From Hyphomicrobiales bacterium (GTDB taxonomy: Bacteria > Pseudomonadota > Alphaproteobacteria > Rhizobiales > Rhizobiaceae), in contig UCEU01000001.1 in the NCBI GenBank assembly GCA_900471485.1, positions 248,001 through 312,000 of the forward strand: a stretch of 64,000 nt of DNA, read 5' to 3'. A program made the translations under genes and the position numbers. Numbering within the stretch: the first letter of the stretch is position 1; every line of letters begins with the position of its first letter. Below the pieces are notes generated by a model. That model was not told where the DNA came from. It ran no database searches and saw nothing but the letters and a program-made list of their open reading frames with translations. Below, one piece after another: positions 35,201 to 43,900 of the stretch.

Positions 35201-36678
35201 GCTGGAATTCCTTCGGCAGCGGTATGGTCTTCGTGTTCTTGCGCAGGGCGGACGCTGTGGTGATCGATGACGAGGATGCGATCGGCGACCTCGAAGGCCT
35301 CTTCCGGATCGGAGGTCGCGATCAGCGTGGCGCGATCGCTTCGCCCCCTGATGGCTTCGATGATGTCCTGTCGGGCGCCGACATCCACGCCCTGGAACGG
35401 CTCGTCGAGCAACAGCAGCCGGCTCGGCTCTGCTTCCCAGCGGGCGAGAACCGTCTTCTGCTGGTTGCCTCCGGAAAGGGTCCATATCGATGCGTCGGGA
35501 CCGGAGGCCTTGATGCGCAGTCTCTTGATCGCCTGCTCCGCCTCGCGTGTTTCGCGGTTGCCCCACAGGAAACCCTGCGGATACCATCTTCGCAGGTGCG
35601 GCAGGCTGATCGTCGCGGCCACGCTGTTTCCTGGCCACGACGGCGGCATGAGGGAAGAATGGTGCCGATCCTCGGCGGCCATGACGACACCGGCCGCAAT
35701 CGCCGCGGCAGGACCGTTCGGTCGGTAGATTTCGCCATCGAGCGTCATGGTCCCTGAGGCCAGCGTTCCGGTGCCGAAGATGGCGGACAGCAGCTGGCTC
35801 TTGCCGGCGCCGAGCACGCCGGTGATGGCGACGACCTCCCCCTCGCGGATGGATAGGTCGAATGGTGTGCTGGTGGCGAGAAGCGTGATATTCGCCATCT
35901 CGAAAATGACGCGGCCATTTTCAGTGCGCACGCCCGGCCGGGCTGACTCCAGTTTGCGTCCGATCATCGTCTCGATCGCGGCGCTGAAGTCGATCGGTCT
36001 TTCGAAGGCGCCGACCACACGGCCGCCGCGCATGACCAGTGCCCGATCGGCGATGGCCTGCAGGTCGGCGGTCCGGTGCGAGATATAGAGAACGGCGAGA
36101 CCCTGCGCGCGCAGGCGCAGCAAGATGGCAAACAGCCGCTGGCTTTCCTCGATCGACAGGCTGGCCGTCGGCTCGTCGAGGATCAGCAGGTCCGCCTTGT
36201 TGGCAAGGGCACGCGCAATCGCCACCAGCTGCCTGTCGGCCGCCCCGAGGTCAGCAAAATCGCGATCGAGTGGGAGTTCAAAGCCCGCGGTGTCGAGCAT
36301 CGCCTTTGCCTGCGCGCGAATAGCGCGTTTCGAGACGAAGAACGGCTGGCTGCGGTCGGCGAAGAGATTGAGGAGCAGGACATCGGCGACCGTGAGACCC
36401 TGCGCGCCGACCATGTCGGTTGACTGATGCACGGTCACGATGCCGCGCGCTGCTGCTTCCGCAGGTGTTCTCGGCGCAAAGGGGCGACCGTCAAAGGTCA
36501 CATATCCGCCATCGGCGGAAAGCACGCCCGAGAGGATTTTCACGAGCGTCGACTTGCCGGCGCCATTGGCACCCATCAGAGCCACGATCTCGCCGCGGGC
36601 GATCGATAGCGAAGCTCCCGACAGCGCGCGTGTCGATTCAAAGCTGCGAGTCAGATTTTCAACGGAAAGCAGAGACAT
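35197..36678 (-). CDS. Ribose-type (CUT2) ABC transporter double ATPase, system B
   Basis: Predicted 493-aa ATPase with two nucleotide-binding domains. Domain 1: Walker A GANGAGKST (about residues 36-44), degenerate signature LGAADRQ, Walker B ILDEPTAS. Domain 2: Walker A is GVLGAGKS, complete, whereas in most RbsA-type proteins this motif has lost its lysine; signature LSGGNQQK; Walker B LLDEPFQGVDVG. ATG 36678 places Walker A at the normal distance. It is the first gene of system B on the minus strand and is divergent from the second binding protein. The C-terminal tail is short and acidic/histidine-rich. Confidence 0.93.
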   Translation of the reverse strand: MSLLSVENLTRSFESTRALSGASLSIARGEIVALMGANGAGKSTLVKILSGVLSADGGYVTFDGRPFAPRTPAEAAARGIVTVHQSTDMVGAQGLTVADVLLLNLFADRSQPFFVSKRAIRAQAKAMLDTAGFELPLDRDFADLGAADRQLVAIARALANKADLLILDEPTASLSIEESQRLFAILLRLRAQGLAVLYISHRTADLQAIADRALVMRGGRVVGAFERPIDFSAAIETMIGRKLESARPGVRTENGRVIFEMANITLLATSTPFDLSIREGEVVAITGVLGAGKSQLLSAIFGTGTLASGTMTLDGEIYRPNGPAAAIAAGVVMAAEDRHHSSLMPPSWPGNSVAATISLPHLRRWYPQGFLWGNRETREAEQAIKRLRIKASGPDASIWTLSGGNQQKTVLARWEAEPSRLLLLDEPFQGVDVGARQDIIEAIRGRSDRATLIATSDPEEAFEVADRILVIDHHSVRPAQEHEDHTAAEGIPA

Positions 36679-36804
36679 GGCTGGACTACATGGGATGATC
36701 TGGATGCAGGTATAAAAGGGAGGAGCGGTTGCGGTCAGGGCACATCGTCTTGATTTCAATGTCCTTTACGCAAAATATTTCTTCTTGAGTAATTGCCTCA
36801 ACAA

Positions 36805-36828
36805 AACTTGTTTCATTGACGACAAGTT
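36805..36828. repeat. Inverted repeat in the divergent region
   Basis: Perfect seven-base arms, AACTTGT and ACAAGTT, ten bases apart. The spacing and position in the middle of the divergent region suit an operator. Confidence 0.4.
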
Positions 36829-36917
36829 GCACCGGAACCCGGTCAGGCGACAGGCAAAGCGTTTCCCGCCCCGCACGCAAACCGCACAAAGTTTTCCCGT
36901 CGAGCGTAAATATCGAA

Positions 36918-36942
36918 CCATTTTATCTACTAAAAAGGTAGA
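36918..36942 (+). promoter_or_regulatory. Motif shared with system A, plus a small dyad
   Basis: CCATTTTATCTAC (36918-36930) differs by one base from CCATTTAATCTAC at 31582-31570 (minus). TCTAC and GTAGA (36926-36930 and 36938-36942) also form an inverted repeat. The motif precedes ATG 37009 by 78 bp. Confidence 0.4.
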
Positions 36943-37008
36943 AAATATTCCCTAATGAAAATGCGGGTGAAAAGCCGCGGACAATTTTGACCTTTCTAGG
37001 AGCGCATC

Positions 37009-38055
37009 ATGAACACCTTCACCCGCCTGGCGCTTTCTGCCGCCGCGATTTCATTCGTTGCCCTGAGTGGTGCAACAGCCGAAGGGCTGGCGGGTGCGCC
37101 TGCACCATTCGACAAGGGTGGCGTCAAGCTTGCCCTGATCAGCTACATTTCGGCCGGCGATTTCTTCCAGGCCTATCAGGCCGGCGCCGAAGCGCAGGCA
37201 AAGGCGCTCGGCATCGACCTTCGCGTCTTCCCCGGCCGCCAGAACGCCGCCGAACAGCGCGAGCAGATCCTGCAGGCCGTCAATCTCGGCGTACAGGGGA
37301 TCGTCGTTGACCACGGTCTGCCGGAATCGCTTGGCGACGTCGTGCAGCAGGCGCTCGACAAGGGCGTGAAGGTTGTCGCCTTCGACGTCAATTTGAACAA
37401 TCCCAAGATACCGCAGGTCGAGCAGAGCGATCATGAGCTTGCCAAGCAGGCGCTCGAACAGGCTGTCAAGGAAAACGGCGCGAGCTTCAATGCCGGTTAT
37501 GTTTATGTCGCCGGTTTCGCGCCGCTCGACCGCCGCAACGAAGTCTGGGAGAAGTTCAAGGTCGACAACAAGGGTGTTGTCGAGAAGGCACGCTTCGGCA
37601 ATGTGAGCGACACGACCGCGACATCGACGGCGGACCAGGCGAAGGCGGCGCTGACGGCCAATCCCGACATCAGCGTCGTCTTCGCTCCCTATGACGAGTT
37701 CGCGCGCGGCGTGAAGCTGGCGGCCAATGATCTCGGCATCGCATCCAAGCTGAAGATCTATTCCGCCGATGTTTCCACCGCCGATATTCAGGAGATCACC
37801 GAGGAGGGAAGCCCCTGGGTGGCGACCGTCGCGACCAATCCCGCCGTCGTCGGTGCGGTATCCATTCGCGCCGCGGCCTTGCAGATCGCCGGAGAAGACG
37901 TTCCCCACAACATCACTGTGAAGCCCACCCTGCTGACGCAAGCGGCGCTCAGAGCGGCGAACGTCAAGACGATCGAGGATCTGGCGAAAAAGCTGCCCGA
38001 GTTCAACACCAGCGACGTGGTCACCGCTCCCTGGATCCCGGCGAAGCTTTTCTGA
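37009..38055 (+). CDS. Ribose-type ABC transporter substrate-binding protein, system B copy 2
   Basis: Predicted 348-aa periplasmic binding protein with a Sec signal peptide (SAAAISFVALSGATA, cleavage near residue 25). The mature N-terminus GAPAPFDK and internal blocks (VYVAGFAPLDRR, TADIQ) match the 346-aa protein at 33070-34110; they are paralogues. TAGGAG stands six bases before ATG 37009. No permease or ATPase follows it, so it must share the transporter encoded divergently at 34154-36678. Its transcript ends at, or passes through, a terminator before the DszC-like gene. Confidence 0.93.
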   Translation: MNTFTRLALSAAAISFVALSGATAEGLAGAPAPFDKGGVKLALISYISAGDFFQAYQAGAEAQAKALGIDLRVFPGRQNAAEQREQILQAVNLGVQGIVVDHGLPESLGDVVQQALDKGVKVVAFDVNLNNPKIPQVEQSDHELAKQALEQAVKENGASFNAGYVYVAGFAPLDRRNEVWEKFKVDNKGVVEKARFGNVSDTTATSTADQAKAALTANPDISVVFAPYDEFARGVKLAANDLGIASKLKIYSADVSTADIQEITEEGSPWVATVATNPAVVGAVSIRAAALQIAGEDVPHNITVKPTLLTQAALRAANVKTIEDLAKKLPEFNTSDVVTAPWIPAKLF

Positions 38056-38067
38056 CAGCAGACACGC

Positions 38068-38105
38068 CATTCCGGCGGCCTGTCTGCCGGAATGTTCTAT
38101 TTTTC
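38068..38105 (+). terminator. Intrinsic terminator or attenuator after binding protein copy 2
   Basis: Perfect nine-base stem (CATTCCGGC and GCCGGAATG, nine-base loop) followed by TTCTATTTTTC. It lies between the binding protein and the monooxygenase and should keep expression of the latter lower. Confidence 0.75.
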
Positions 38106-38119
38106 AATGGGAGTTTTCG

Positions 38120-39331
38120 ATGAGCCAATCCAATGTCATCCATGTCGCCAGTCGGGGCGCGACGAGAGCCGAGCTTTTCGCGCGTGCCGAGGAGATTTCC
38201 GCCGACCTTGCGCGGCGCGGGGCAGAGCTCGACCGAGCTGGTCGGCCGCCGCTCAACGAGATCGTCAAGCTCAAGAATGCCGGGCTGCTCAATGCGCTGC
38301 ACGCGCCGGCAATCGGAGGGGGCGGCCTCGACTGGGTCGACGGGCTGAAGCTCGTTCGCATCCTCGCTCGCGGTGAAAGCTCGATCGGGCAGCTGCTCGG
38401 CTATCACTACGTCAACAGCCAATACGTCTACTGGGCGATCGAGGATGCAGCGCGCGCCAATGCTCTCGGGACTGAAACGGTCACCAAGGATCTCTACTGG
38501 GGCGCCGCCGTCAATCCGCGCGACCCGGGCCTGACGCTGACGAGGCGCGGCAACGGCTACGTGCTGAATGGCAGGAAGTCCTTCTCCACGGCTGCGCGGA
38601 TATCGGATTATATCAATGCCAACGCGACGCTCGATGGAAAGATCGCGAGCTTTGCGGTTCCCACGAACCGGCCGGGGTATATCGCCAATGACGACTGGGA
38701 CAACATCGGCCAGCGGCTCTCCGACAGCGGCAGTGTCGAGTTCCGGGACTTTCCCGTCTACGAGGAGGATCTGATCGGTGCTCCGGCGGATGAGGGTGCT
38801 GCGCCCAATGTGCTAGCAAGCTTCAATACACCCTTGATCCAATTGGTGTTTGTGAATTTCTACCTGGGAACGGCGGAGGGCGCCTTGCGGCATGCTGTCG
38901 ATTACGTGCGCACGACGACGCGCCCCTGGGTCACGTCGGGCGTCGCCCGCGCTCAGGACGATCCCTATATTCTCGAGCGTGTTGGAGAGTTCACTGCGTC
39001 GCTGAAGGCATCGGCTGCCTTGGCCGATCAGGCCGCCGCCGCGGTTCAGGCCGCTCTGTCACGTGGCGCGGACGCGACGGCGCGCGAGCGCGGAGAAGCC
39101 GCCGCAGAAGCCTATGCAGCCAAGGTGCACGCGACCAACGTCTCGCTCGATATCACCTCCCGCGTGTTCGAACTGACCGGCGCCCGCTCGACGGCGGAAT
39201 CCTATCGTTTCGATCGTTACTGGCGAAACGTGCGGACGCACACGCTGCATGACCCGGTCTTCTACAAGGCCAGGGAAGTCGGCGAATTCGTTCTCAACGA
39301 CAGGATCCCCGAAGTCAGTCTCTACAGCTAA
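38120..39331 (+). CDS. DszC-like flavin-dependent monooxygenase (acyl-CoA dehydrogenase fold)
   Basis: Predicted 403-aa enzyme of the acyl-CoA dehydrogenase superfamily, in the group with DszC (dibenzothiophene monooxygenase) and SfnB, which uses reduced flavin and oxygen. Evidence is the all-helical N-domain, the LNGRKSFSTAARISD segment (about residues 149-163), and the C-terminal RTHTLHDPVFYK that this group shares with the protein at 39395-40612. It lacks the catalytic glutamate context of true acyl-CoA dehydrogenases as far as I can see. GGGAG precedes ATG 38120. It lies behind binding protein copy 2 and a terminator. Substrate unknown; oxidation of a sulfur or nitrogen compound is likely. 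Confidence 0.85.
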   Translation: MSQSNVIHVASRGATRAELFARAEEISADLARRGAELDRAGRPPLNEIVKLKNAGLLNALHAPAIGGGGLDWVDGLKLVRILARGESSIGQLLGYHYVNSQYVYWAIEDAARANALGTETVTKDLYWGAAVNPRDPGLTLTRRGNGYVLNGRKSFSTAARISDYINANATLDGKIASFAVPTNRPGYIANDDWDNIGQRLSDSGSVEFRDFPVYEEDLIGAPADEGAAPNVLASFNTPLIQLVFVNFYLGTAEGALRHAVDYVRTTTRPWVTSGVARAQDDPYILERVGEFTASLKASAALADQAAAAVQAALSRGADATARERGEAAAEAYAAKVHATNVSLDITSRVFELTGARSTAESYRFDRYWRNVRTHTLHDPVFYKAREVGEFVLNDRIPEVSLYS

Positions 39332-39354
39332 ACAGCGGTCCTCCCGGCCCTGCG

Positions 39355-39393
39355 AGCCCCGCCGCACCTGGTGCGACGGGGCTCTTTCGTTTT
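39355..39393 (+). terminator. Intrinsic terminator after the DszC-like gene
   Basis: Thirteen-base arms (AGCCCCGCCGCAC and GTGCGACGGGGCT) with one mismatch and a three-base loop, followed by CTTTCGTTTT. It ends just before the stop of the convergent SfnB-like gene. Confidence 0.75.
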
Positions 39394-39394
39394 G

Positions 39395-40612
39395 TCAGAG
39401 CGCGCCGCTTCTCGGAGGCTTTACGCCGTTCAGGTGGTAATTGCCGACCACGTGGTACTTCCACCGCACGGGATCGTGCAGAGTGTGGGTGCGGGCGTTT
39501 CGCCAGTGCCGGTCGAGATTGAGGCCGGTGCCAGTGGCGGCGGTGCCGGAGAGCTCGAACAAGGTGTTGGAAGCGTCGAGCGCTATCTCCGAGGTCAGCA
39601 CCTTGGCGGCGGCCACGGCGAGCGTCGCCGCAACCACGTTCTCCTCGGTGGTCTCGATCTGGGCGATATCCACCTTGATGCCGGCGCGCTCGACGAGCGC
39701 TGTGGCCGCCTCCAGCCGGATGGCGATCTCGCCCACCTTCGATATCGTCAGTGGATCATCTGACGCCTTGTCGACACCGCTATTCGTCCACGGCCGCGAC
39801 CGGGTGTTCACGAAATCGAGCATCTCGGCGAAGGCCGCGCGAGCGATGCCGAGATCGATGCCGGCATGGATGATCTGGCCTACTGAGCCGATGGTGGTTG
39901 GCCGCTCGAAGCCCTTGTGGTGAAAGACGACGGCATCCGCCTGAACATAGACATTGTTGAGAACTGTGGTGCCGCTGCCGGTCGTGCGTTGGCCGAAGCC
40001 ATCCCAGTCGTCAATGATCTCAATGCCTTCCGTGCCTTTTTGAACAAAGGACATCGTTAGGTTCTCATTCTCGTCGAGCGCGAAGATGGTGACCCAATCG
40101 GCGAAGATGACCCCTGTCGAATAGAATTTCCGCCCGTCGATGCGGTAGCCGAGCCCGTCCTTGCGGATGCGGGTGTTGTAGTGTCCGACCGTCTTCGTGC
40201 CGCGTTCGGACAGAGCGTTGCCGAACCGATCGCCGGCCAGTGCACGGGCGAAGAAGAACTTCTTCTGCTCCTCGCTGCCATCCGTCCTCAGCGCCTCGAG
40301 AATGTAGAAGTGGTTCTGCGGGATCTGCCCGATCGAACCGTCGGCCTCGGAAAGTATGGCCGTTACTTCGGCCAACACGACATTGGAAACATCCAGGCCG
40401 CCGTACTCCGCCGGCACCGTTATTCCGAGAAGGCCGGATTGCGACAGTGCGTCCAGTTCCTGGAACGGGAGAATGCGCTCGGCATCGCGCTTCGAGGCGG
40501 CCAGAGCGAACTCGCCGGCAAGCCTGCGCGCGGCCGCCAGTACCTGCTCCTCATTCGCAAGGCGTGCGGTGGTCGGCCGGATGCGGGTGGTGTCAAGTTG
40601 AACAACTTCCAT
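39395..40612 (-). CDS. SfnB-family sulfur-acquisition oxidoreductase
   Basis: Predicted 405-aa flavin-dependent oxidoreductase of the acyl-CoA dehydrogenase superfamily. It resembles SfnB, which is linked to dimethylsulfone and other organosulfur use. Segments include GITVPAEYGG (about residue 63), GQIPQNHFYILEAL, DGRKFYSTGVIFADW and the C-terminal RTHTLHDPVRWKYH. ATG 40612 has GGGAG six bases ahead; the frame upstream to 40657 has no such signal. It is transcribed towards the DszC-like gene and is its distant paralogue. It is probably induced under sulfate limitation, but no regulator gene is present. Confidence 0.87.
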   Translation of the reverse strand: MEVVQLDTTRIRPTTARLANEEQVLAAARRLAGEFALAASKRDAERILPFQELDALSQSGLLGITVPAEYGGLDVSNVVLAEVTAILSEADGSIGQIPQNHFYILEALRTDGSEEQKKFFFARALAGDRFGNALSERGTKTVGHYNTRIRKDGLGYRIDGRKFYSTGVIFADWVTIFALDENENLTMSFVQKGTEGIEIIDDWDGFGQRTTGSGTTVLNNVYVQADAVVFHHKGFERPTTIGSVGQIIHAGIDLGIARAAFAEMLDFVNTRSRPWTNSGVDKASDDPLTISKVGEIAIRLEAATALVERAGIKVDIAQIETTEENVVAATLAVAAAKVLTSEIALDASNTLFELSGTAATGTGLNLDRHWRNARTHTLHDPVRWKYHVVGNYHLNGVKPPRSGAL

Positions 40613-40949
40613 TTTTGTCTCCCATCGGATGTCCTCCGAGAGGTGCAAGAATGGCAAAGGAAAGCAAAGAACATTAAAACTATAAACTATTAGGATAGCG
40701 AAACGTCTTTGCGCAAGCTCGAGCGCCTCGACTTTCGTAGCCGGCTCGGCGTGATCGCTACGATCGCAGCGGCTTTAATTTCTAGCATAAGGCGTTTCAC
40801 GTAACTGTGTATCGACGCAGCACTTTTCGTTCTTTAGTCAGGCCGGCGTCCAGCAAATGCGGCGGACCAAAGCCTCCCAAGGCTGCAACCGCGATCGGTC
40901 ACTTCGCTTCGCCACGAGCGGGTGCCGATTGCGGTTGTCGAGGGCTTGA
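40613..40949. promoter_or_regulatory. Intergenic region between the giant gene and the SfnB-like gene
   Basis: About 340 bp. The part next to the SfnB-like start (40670-40700) is AT-rich (TATAAACTATTAGGATAG) and probably holds its promoter on the minus strand. The part next to the giant gene holds the inverted repeat at 40885-40936. No coding frame is convincing. Confidence 0.45.
40885..40936 (-). repeat. Inverted repeat just downstream of the giant gene
   Basis: Thirteen-base arms (CAACCGCGATCGG and CCGATTGCGGTTG) pair with one mismatch across a 26-base spacer. It begins 14 bp past the stop. It may stabilise the mRNA end or act as a rho-assisted terminator; no T tract follows. Confidence 0.45.
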
Positions 40950-43900
40950 TCAGCGCCCCAGAAGCGCCGCCCACAGCTTGTCGGTCTTCGATCCATCGAA
41001 CTTCGCCTCCGCCAGCATCTGGTCGGAGAAGAGCGTGCCGTTACCGAGATCGGCGCGGCGGTCCCTGATATGGTCGAGGATGGTTCCGGTCTGCAGGTCG
41101 ATCCGCAGGCTGTCGCTGATCGTGCCTTCCTTCGATGTGCCCCATATGCGGATGTCGATGGATACGGTTCCGACCGGCGGTCGGCCGATGATCATGCCGC
41201 CATGGGTCGCGGTCATCCAGGCGGGCAGGGCGCGGCCATCGGCAAGCGTCACGCTGAAAGTCGCATCTTCGACGTCGCCGCTCGATTTCGGCATGATGTA
41301 GAGGTAGTCCTTGTGGAAGATGGTATCCACAGTGAACCACGTGCTGTCCTCGCCGACGCCGGCCAGGTGGATGTTCGACCCACCCTTGAAGAAGCCGATA
41401 TGCAGGTCGTCCAGACGGCGGCCGCTTTCGATCCAGTCCGCGATCTGATGGACCACGTGAAGCACCGCGCCTTCGCGCGGCAGCGAGCCGATCCCGTTCA
41501 AAGGTTGCGCGGCGTTGATCACGCTGTCGATCGGGCCGTCGGCGGTAATGTCATCGGAGATGGCGCCTAGATCGTCGAACACGTCGTGTATGCCGGAACC
41601 CAGACCATTGCCATCATCGTCGAAATCAGGGCCACCGGGATCGTTCGAATCGACCGGGAACTGGACGGGCGGGTCCCGCTCGAGCGGCGGACGTTCCGCC
41701 GGCGGCTCAGCGCCGCCCACCGAGATCGTGACGGTGTAGGTCGACGTCGCATCACCATCGGAAACGGTGAAGGTGAAGCTGTCGGCGCCCTCGTATCCAG
41801 AGGCCGGCGTGTAGGAATAGGTGCCGTCTGGATTGATCGTGAGCGTACCATGTGCCGGGCCCGAGCCGAGGCCGTAGACAACGGGGGTTCCCTCGACGTC
41901 GAAGGCCGGCGGCAATCTGCCGGAGACCGTCTGGTCGCGACCGGCGGAGATTGATGTGCCGGAACCCACAGGTGCATCGTTGACGGGCGTGACAGTGACG
42001 ATCATACGGTAGACGACCGTCGCCCGGCCGTCGCTGACGGAGTAGCTGAACTGGTCGGGGCCGTTGTAGTTGCGGTCGGCTATATAGGTGTAGCGGCCGT
42101 CCGCCATGAGGGTGACGGTGCCATGCGCCGGATTTCCGGCAAGGCCATAAGTGACGGCGTCCCCGTCAGGATCGGTGGCGGTGGGAAGGCGGCCCATGAA
42201 GGGCGTATCCTCGGCGACCGTCAGCGCTCCGTCCTGGCCGACCGGTGCGCCATTGGCAGCGCCGACCGAAACCGTCACCGTGTAGATCGACACGGCGCTG
42301 CCGTCCGAGATCGTATAGGTGAACTGGTCGGTTCCCGCGAAGCCGGGCGCCGGCTGATAGGTGTAGGTGCCGGTTGGTCCGATCGTCACCGTGCCATGTG
42401 CCGCCTGGGCGCCGAGGCCATAGGTCAGCGGCGAGCCTTCGACGTCGAAGGCTGGCGGCAGGTTGCCGGATGCCGTCGTGCCCTGTTCGACCGAGATCGA
42501 CGCATTGGAACCGACGGGCGCGTCGTTGACGGCGCTGACCGTGACCGTGACGCGGTAGACATTGCTTGCCGCGCCGTCGCTGACAGAATAGCTGAAGCTG
42601 TCCGTGCCGTTGAAATTGGCGTTGGGAACGTAGCTGAAAGTGCCGTCGGCATTGACGCGCACGGTACCGTGGCCGGCAGCTGCCGCCAGGCCATAGGTGA
42701 CGGCGTCGCCATCCGCATCGGTTGCCGGCGGCAGGGTTCCCGAGAAGGGCGTATCCTCGGCCAGGGATATCGCGGTATCGGCGCCGACGGGCGCGTCGTT
42801 GACGGCGCGCACGTTGATGGTGACGGTGTAACTTACGGTTTCCGTGCCGTCCGACAACGTATAGGTGAACCGGTCGGGACCGTTGTAGTTGGCCACAGGC
42901 GTATAGGTGAAGGTGCCATCCGGGTTGACGGTGACCGCGCCGTGTGCGGCCGGCGTTCCCAGACCATATGTGACGGCATCGCCATCGGCATCCGAGGCCG
43001 GCGGCAGCGATCCGCTGAAGGATGCATCCTCGGAGACGGAGATCGCGAGGTTGGACCCTGTGGGCGCATCGTTTTCAGCGCCGACATTCACCGTCACCGT
43101 GTAGACCGATGTCACCTTGCCGTCGGAGATCGCGTAGGTGAACGTGTCCGTGCCATTGTAGTTGGCGTCCGGGATGTAGGTATAGCGTCCGTCAGGCTGG
43201 ACAGTCGCCGTGCCGTGGCTCGGTCCCGTCTGCAGCAGGTAGGTCAGCGGATCGCCGTCGGCGTCGACCGCGCGCGGCAGGTTGCCGGTGGCCGTGCCAT
43301 CCTCGTCGACCGCTATCGAGACATTGCTGCCAACGGGCGCGTCGTTGACAGCAGTGACCGTGATCCGGACCGTATAGGTCGAGACCGCTTCTCCGTCCGA
43401 GACCTGGTAGGTGAAGCTGTCCGCGCCGTTATAGTCGGCGGCGGGCACATATCGATAGCTGCCGTCGGCATTGACCGTAACGGTGCCGTGCTGCGCCTGG
43501 GCGCCGAGCGCGTAGGTCAGCGGATCGCCATCCGGATCGCTGGCCGCCGGCAGGACCCCATCGAACGGGCTGTCTTCCGGGACGGTGATCTCGGTGTTCG
43601 AGCCGACCGGCGCGTCGTTGACGGGTGTGACGTTGATCGTCACCACATAGGTCACGACATCGAGGCCATCCGACACGGTGTAGGTGAAGCGGTCGGCACC
43701 GTTGAAGTTGGCGCTCGGGCGATAGCTGTAAGTGCCGTCGGCGTTGACGACGACAGTTCCGTGAGCGGGGGCTGCGCCCAGACCATAGGTGAGCGGATCG
43801 CCATCGGGGTCGGTGGCGACAGGCAGCCGGCCACTTGCCAAGCCGTCTTCCGCGACCGTGATCGTGGCGTCCGAGCCGCTTGGGGGATCGTTGACTGCCC

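Larger units (their letters stand above)
36679..37008. promoter_or_regulatory. Divergent control region between system B ATPase and binding protein copy 2
   Basis: About 330 bp, more AT-rich than the genes around it. It contains the dyad at 36805-36828, the shared motif and dyad at 36918-36942, and the TAGGAG Shine-Dalgarno for ATG 37009. No convincing gene is present. It probably carries promoters for both directions and the binding site of a regulator encoded elsewhere. Confidence 0.55.

Noticed and set aside
36686..36889. 67-codon minus-strand frame in the divergent region of system B
   Set aside because: AT-rich regulatory DNA with no Shine-Dalgarno and no recognisable product.
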